This document shows positions 4,600 to 6,363 of a stretch of 6,363 nt of DNA, piece after piece. This DNA comes from Bacillota bacterium (lineage in GTDB: Bacteria; Bacillota; Peptococcia; Peptococcales; Peptococcaceae), in the NCBI GenBank assembly GCA_023443145.1, contig JAEZVS010000070.1:1-6363 (forward strand), written 5' to 3'. Each line of letters opens with the position of its first letter. The stretch's first letter is position 1. The position numbers and the translations under genes were made by a program. The notes below the pieces were generated by a model. That model made no database searches, was not told the DNA's origin, and worked only from the letters and a program-made list of their open reading frames with translations.

Positions 4600-6363
4600 C
4601 GCGCTTGCGATATCCAGCATTAAAAGCAATAAAAAAGATACATTGGCCATTCGCATCTCCATTCTATTGGCGGTTATTCTTTTAGGTGCGATTATCTTTG
4701 ATATCAGTTTTATGAGAGAAGAAGCCTATCGCCATACCCTTACAACTGTTGGTGATTATCAGGTGTCGCTCTCAGAGATTGATGAACCGATGTATGATTA
4801 CTTAACGACACAGAAAAGCATCAAAAAACTTACTTTTAGTAAATATATTGCAACAGATTTGGATGCCGTGATTTGCGAAAGGGAAGAAAGCGCTTGGTCC
4901 TTACAGCCTGTGAAAGTGAGCCAGGGTAGACAGCCGAAGCATGAAGATGAACTGATCGTTCCGTCGAGATATTTAAAAGCGCACCAAACACTTCAGATTG
5001 GGTCGCAAATAGAAGCAAATCATAAAAAATATACGATTGTAGGCACCTATACAGATGGAGCCTATTCCTTTGAAGAGGCAAGTTTTTTAGGATTTTTGGG
5101 TCATGCTTCCAAAAGTTATTTACTGCAAGATGGCGGTCTGGAAGCATATATTTGGTGGAATCAACCAAGAGATACCTATTCTCTTACCAAAGCGCTGCTC
5201 CACCGTTTTCATATTGATGAGGAAACAGCTGAAAGCACGGGACGGCTTTATTTTAATACAGAATTATTGGCGTATCATATGATTTATCCGAACGGCATCT
5301 TACCGCCGGCTTCAGTTATATCAGATCTGATGGATACATACTTGCCCATATTTCTGTTGGCGATTCTTTGTGCCTTTATCATTTACGGGGCATTCAATGT
5401 ATGGAACAATCGAGATATTAGAGAATTTGCCCTTTTAAAAAGTGTTGGGATGACCAATAAGCAAATCAAGAAGCTGGTGCGTATGAAAGCATTTCGTTTG
5501 GCGTTGGGGCCTATATTTTGGGGGACGATTGTTTCTTATTTTGTAGCCAATTTATTGCTTTATTTAATCTGGCTGAACAATAAAATCACTTATGGTCACT
5601 TATCGGATATCATTGGTGAAACGATGCAGGCGCCGGATTTTAAACTCATTTCAATTCATTTTCCCACTGTGGCGCTCATCGTTGTGTTGTCCTATATGAT
5701 GGTTTATATTTCAGCGATATTGCCAATGCGCCATAGCGCGAAATTAAAAATCATTGAAGGATTGAACGGCATAGAAGAAAAAAAGACATACCGTGGACAT
5801 TCAAACATTGGTCATAATCCGGAGTGGATGCTTGCCAAAGACTACTTTAAAGCCTATCGCAAGACATATCGGGTGATTATTTTGATGTTATTGATATCCG
5901 CTATGGTGATCGCCGTTGTATCCGTTGCGCAATCGCATCGTATTTTACTTGAAAAATATGATCAATATCAAAATCCCTATTCTTTTACGTCCAGAATATA
6001 TACGGAGACAGATTTACATCCATCCCTGATTGCTGATTTAAAAAAGATAGAGGGTGTAGAGGAATGGCATTATTATAGACAAAAAGACTTTAAATTCTTT
6101 TTAAAGGACAATCAAGATGTTCTCTCCCAAAAACTTGTTCAATCATTTCAAAACGGGAATAAAACAAATGAGCTCTATGCGCGGGTATATGGCTTATCTG
6201 ACGATGATTATGATAGGCTGTTGTCAAAAAACAACTTAAAAAATACGGCGAAATTTATTGCTTTAAATAAAATCTCCGAGCAGGACAATACCCCCTATCA
6301 ATTTAGAAACTATATTCCCGTTTTGGATGGCGGCCATCAAATTCTAGCCGTCAGATATAATGC
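4586..6363 (+). CDS. ABC transporter permease with two FtsX-type halves (3' end outside window)
   Basis: The membrane partner of the preceding ATPase; 592 codons are visible, open to the right edge with no internal stop. TM1 is about 22-43. A large extracellular domain of about 205 residues (44-248) follows, then TM2 (252-274), the FtsX-family cytoplasmic signature EFALLKSVGMTNKQIKKL (280-297), TM3 (303-329) and TM4 (359-381). A second half begins in the same way: MLAKDYFKAYRKTYR (415-429) resembles the N-terminal LAISSIKSNKKDT, then TM5 (428-449) and a second extracellular region (450 to the edge). A further three helices are expected, giving roughly 800 residues or more. This 4+4 layout fits MacB/LolC-like FtsX permeases, not BceB, which has ten helices and its large loop between helices 7 and 8. 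GGAGG (4572-4576) lies 9 bases before the ATG, and the start overlaps the ATPase gene by 14 bases. Role: probable export of, or resistance to, an envelope-active peptide or lipid; substrate unknown. Confidence 0.9.
   Translation, partial: MKFINALAISSIKSNKKDTLAIRISILLAVILLGAIIFDISFMREEAYRHTLTTVGDYQVSLSEIDEPMYDYLTTQKSIKKLTFSKYIATDLDAVICEREESAWSLQPVKVSQGRQPKHEDELIVPSRYLKAHQTLQIGSQIEANHKKYTIVGTYTDGAYSFEEASFLGFLGHASKSYLLQDGGLEAYIWWNQPRDTYSLTKALLHRFHIDEETAESTGRLYFNTELLAYHMIYPNGILPPASVISDLMDTYLPIFLLAILCAFIIYGAFNVWNNRDIREFALLKSVGMTNKQIKKLVRMKAFRLALGPIFWGTIVSYFVANLLLYLIWLNNKITYGHLSDIIGETMQAPDFKLISIHFPTVALIVVLSYMMVYISAILPMRHSAKLKIIEGLNGIEEKKTYRGHSNIGHNPEWMLAKDYFKAYRKTYRVIILMLLISAMVIAVVSVAQSHRILLEKYDQYQNPYSFTSRIYTETDLHPSLIADLKKIEGVEEWHYYRQKDFKFFLKDNQDVLSQKLVQSFQNGNKTNELYARVYGLSDDDYDRLLSKNNLKNTAKFIALNKISEQDNTPYQFRNYIPVLDGGHQILAVRYN
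6209..6226 (+). repeat. 18-base direct repeat, copy 2 (inside the permease gene)
   Basis: Exact second copy of the promoter sequence at 3873-3890. In the permease frame it encodes YDRLLS (542-547) in the second extracellular region, in an unbroken reading frame. No -35 box with good spacing precedes it, so it is unlikely to be an ordinary promoter here. Confidence 0.9.

Noticed and set aside
4836..5168. Minus-strand open frame inside the permease
   Set aside because: The plus-strand permease frame is continuous here and carries membrane and FtsX features; the antisense frame has no start signals.
1978..6363. Integrative element inserted at the serine tRNA
   Set aside because: No integrase, no second copy of the tRNA 3' end and no other mobile gene are seen in the window; only composition hints remain.
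1..6363. CRISPR arrays, insertion sequences and riboswitches
   Set aside because: No regularly spaced repeats, transposase motifs or recognisable riboswitch cores were found on either strand.

Overview
The window reads as a chromosomal segment of a low-to-moderate G+C, anaerobic member of the Bacillota (Clostridia or Negativicutes type). Evidence is the Veg-family protein, which is typical of Bacillota; a diiron/rubredoxin rubrerythrin, which is typical of anaerobes; strong AAGGAGG-like ribosome binding sites; consensus sigma-A promoters; and hairpin-plus-T-run terminators. I cannot name the genus from the sequence. All genes lie on the + strand.

Part A, 1 to about 2070, is housekeeping. It holds rplI (ribosomal protein L9), then a 204-base gap with two tandem near-consensus promoters driving veg, a terminator, the rubrerythrin gene with its own terminator, and a serine tRNA (anticodon GGA) with a perfect consensus promoter and its own terminator. 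Each of veg, rubrerythrin and the tRNA is a separate transcription unit.

Part B, about 2070 to the end, is a signalling and transport module with visibly lower G+C. An OmpR-family response regulator overlaps a short intramembrane-sensing histidine kinase. A terminator follows, then a small control region with an 11-base-spaced direct repeat and a -10 box. After that come an ABC ATPase and an overlapping large FtsX/MacB-type permease that runs off the right edge (592 codons visible). The likely circuit is that the kinase, which has almost no extracellular part, senses an envelope stress or antimicrobial peptide, probably with help from the transporter. The regulator would then bind the direct repeat and switch on the transporter. 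This is inferred from family knowledge of peptide-detoxification modules; no substrate can be read from the sequence.

The observations most worth a second look are the TGTCAC direct repeat before the ATPase, an 18-base sequence from that same promoter repeated exactly inside the permease gene 2.3 kb downstream, the pairing of a BceS-like kinase with a permease that is not BceB-like, and palindromes around the veg and rubrerythrin promoters. No CRISPR array, insertion sequence, integrase or phage gene was seen.
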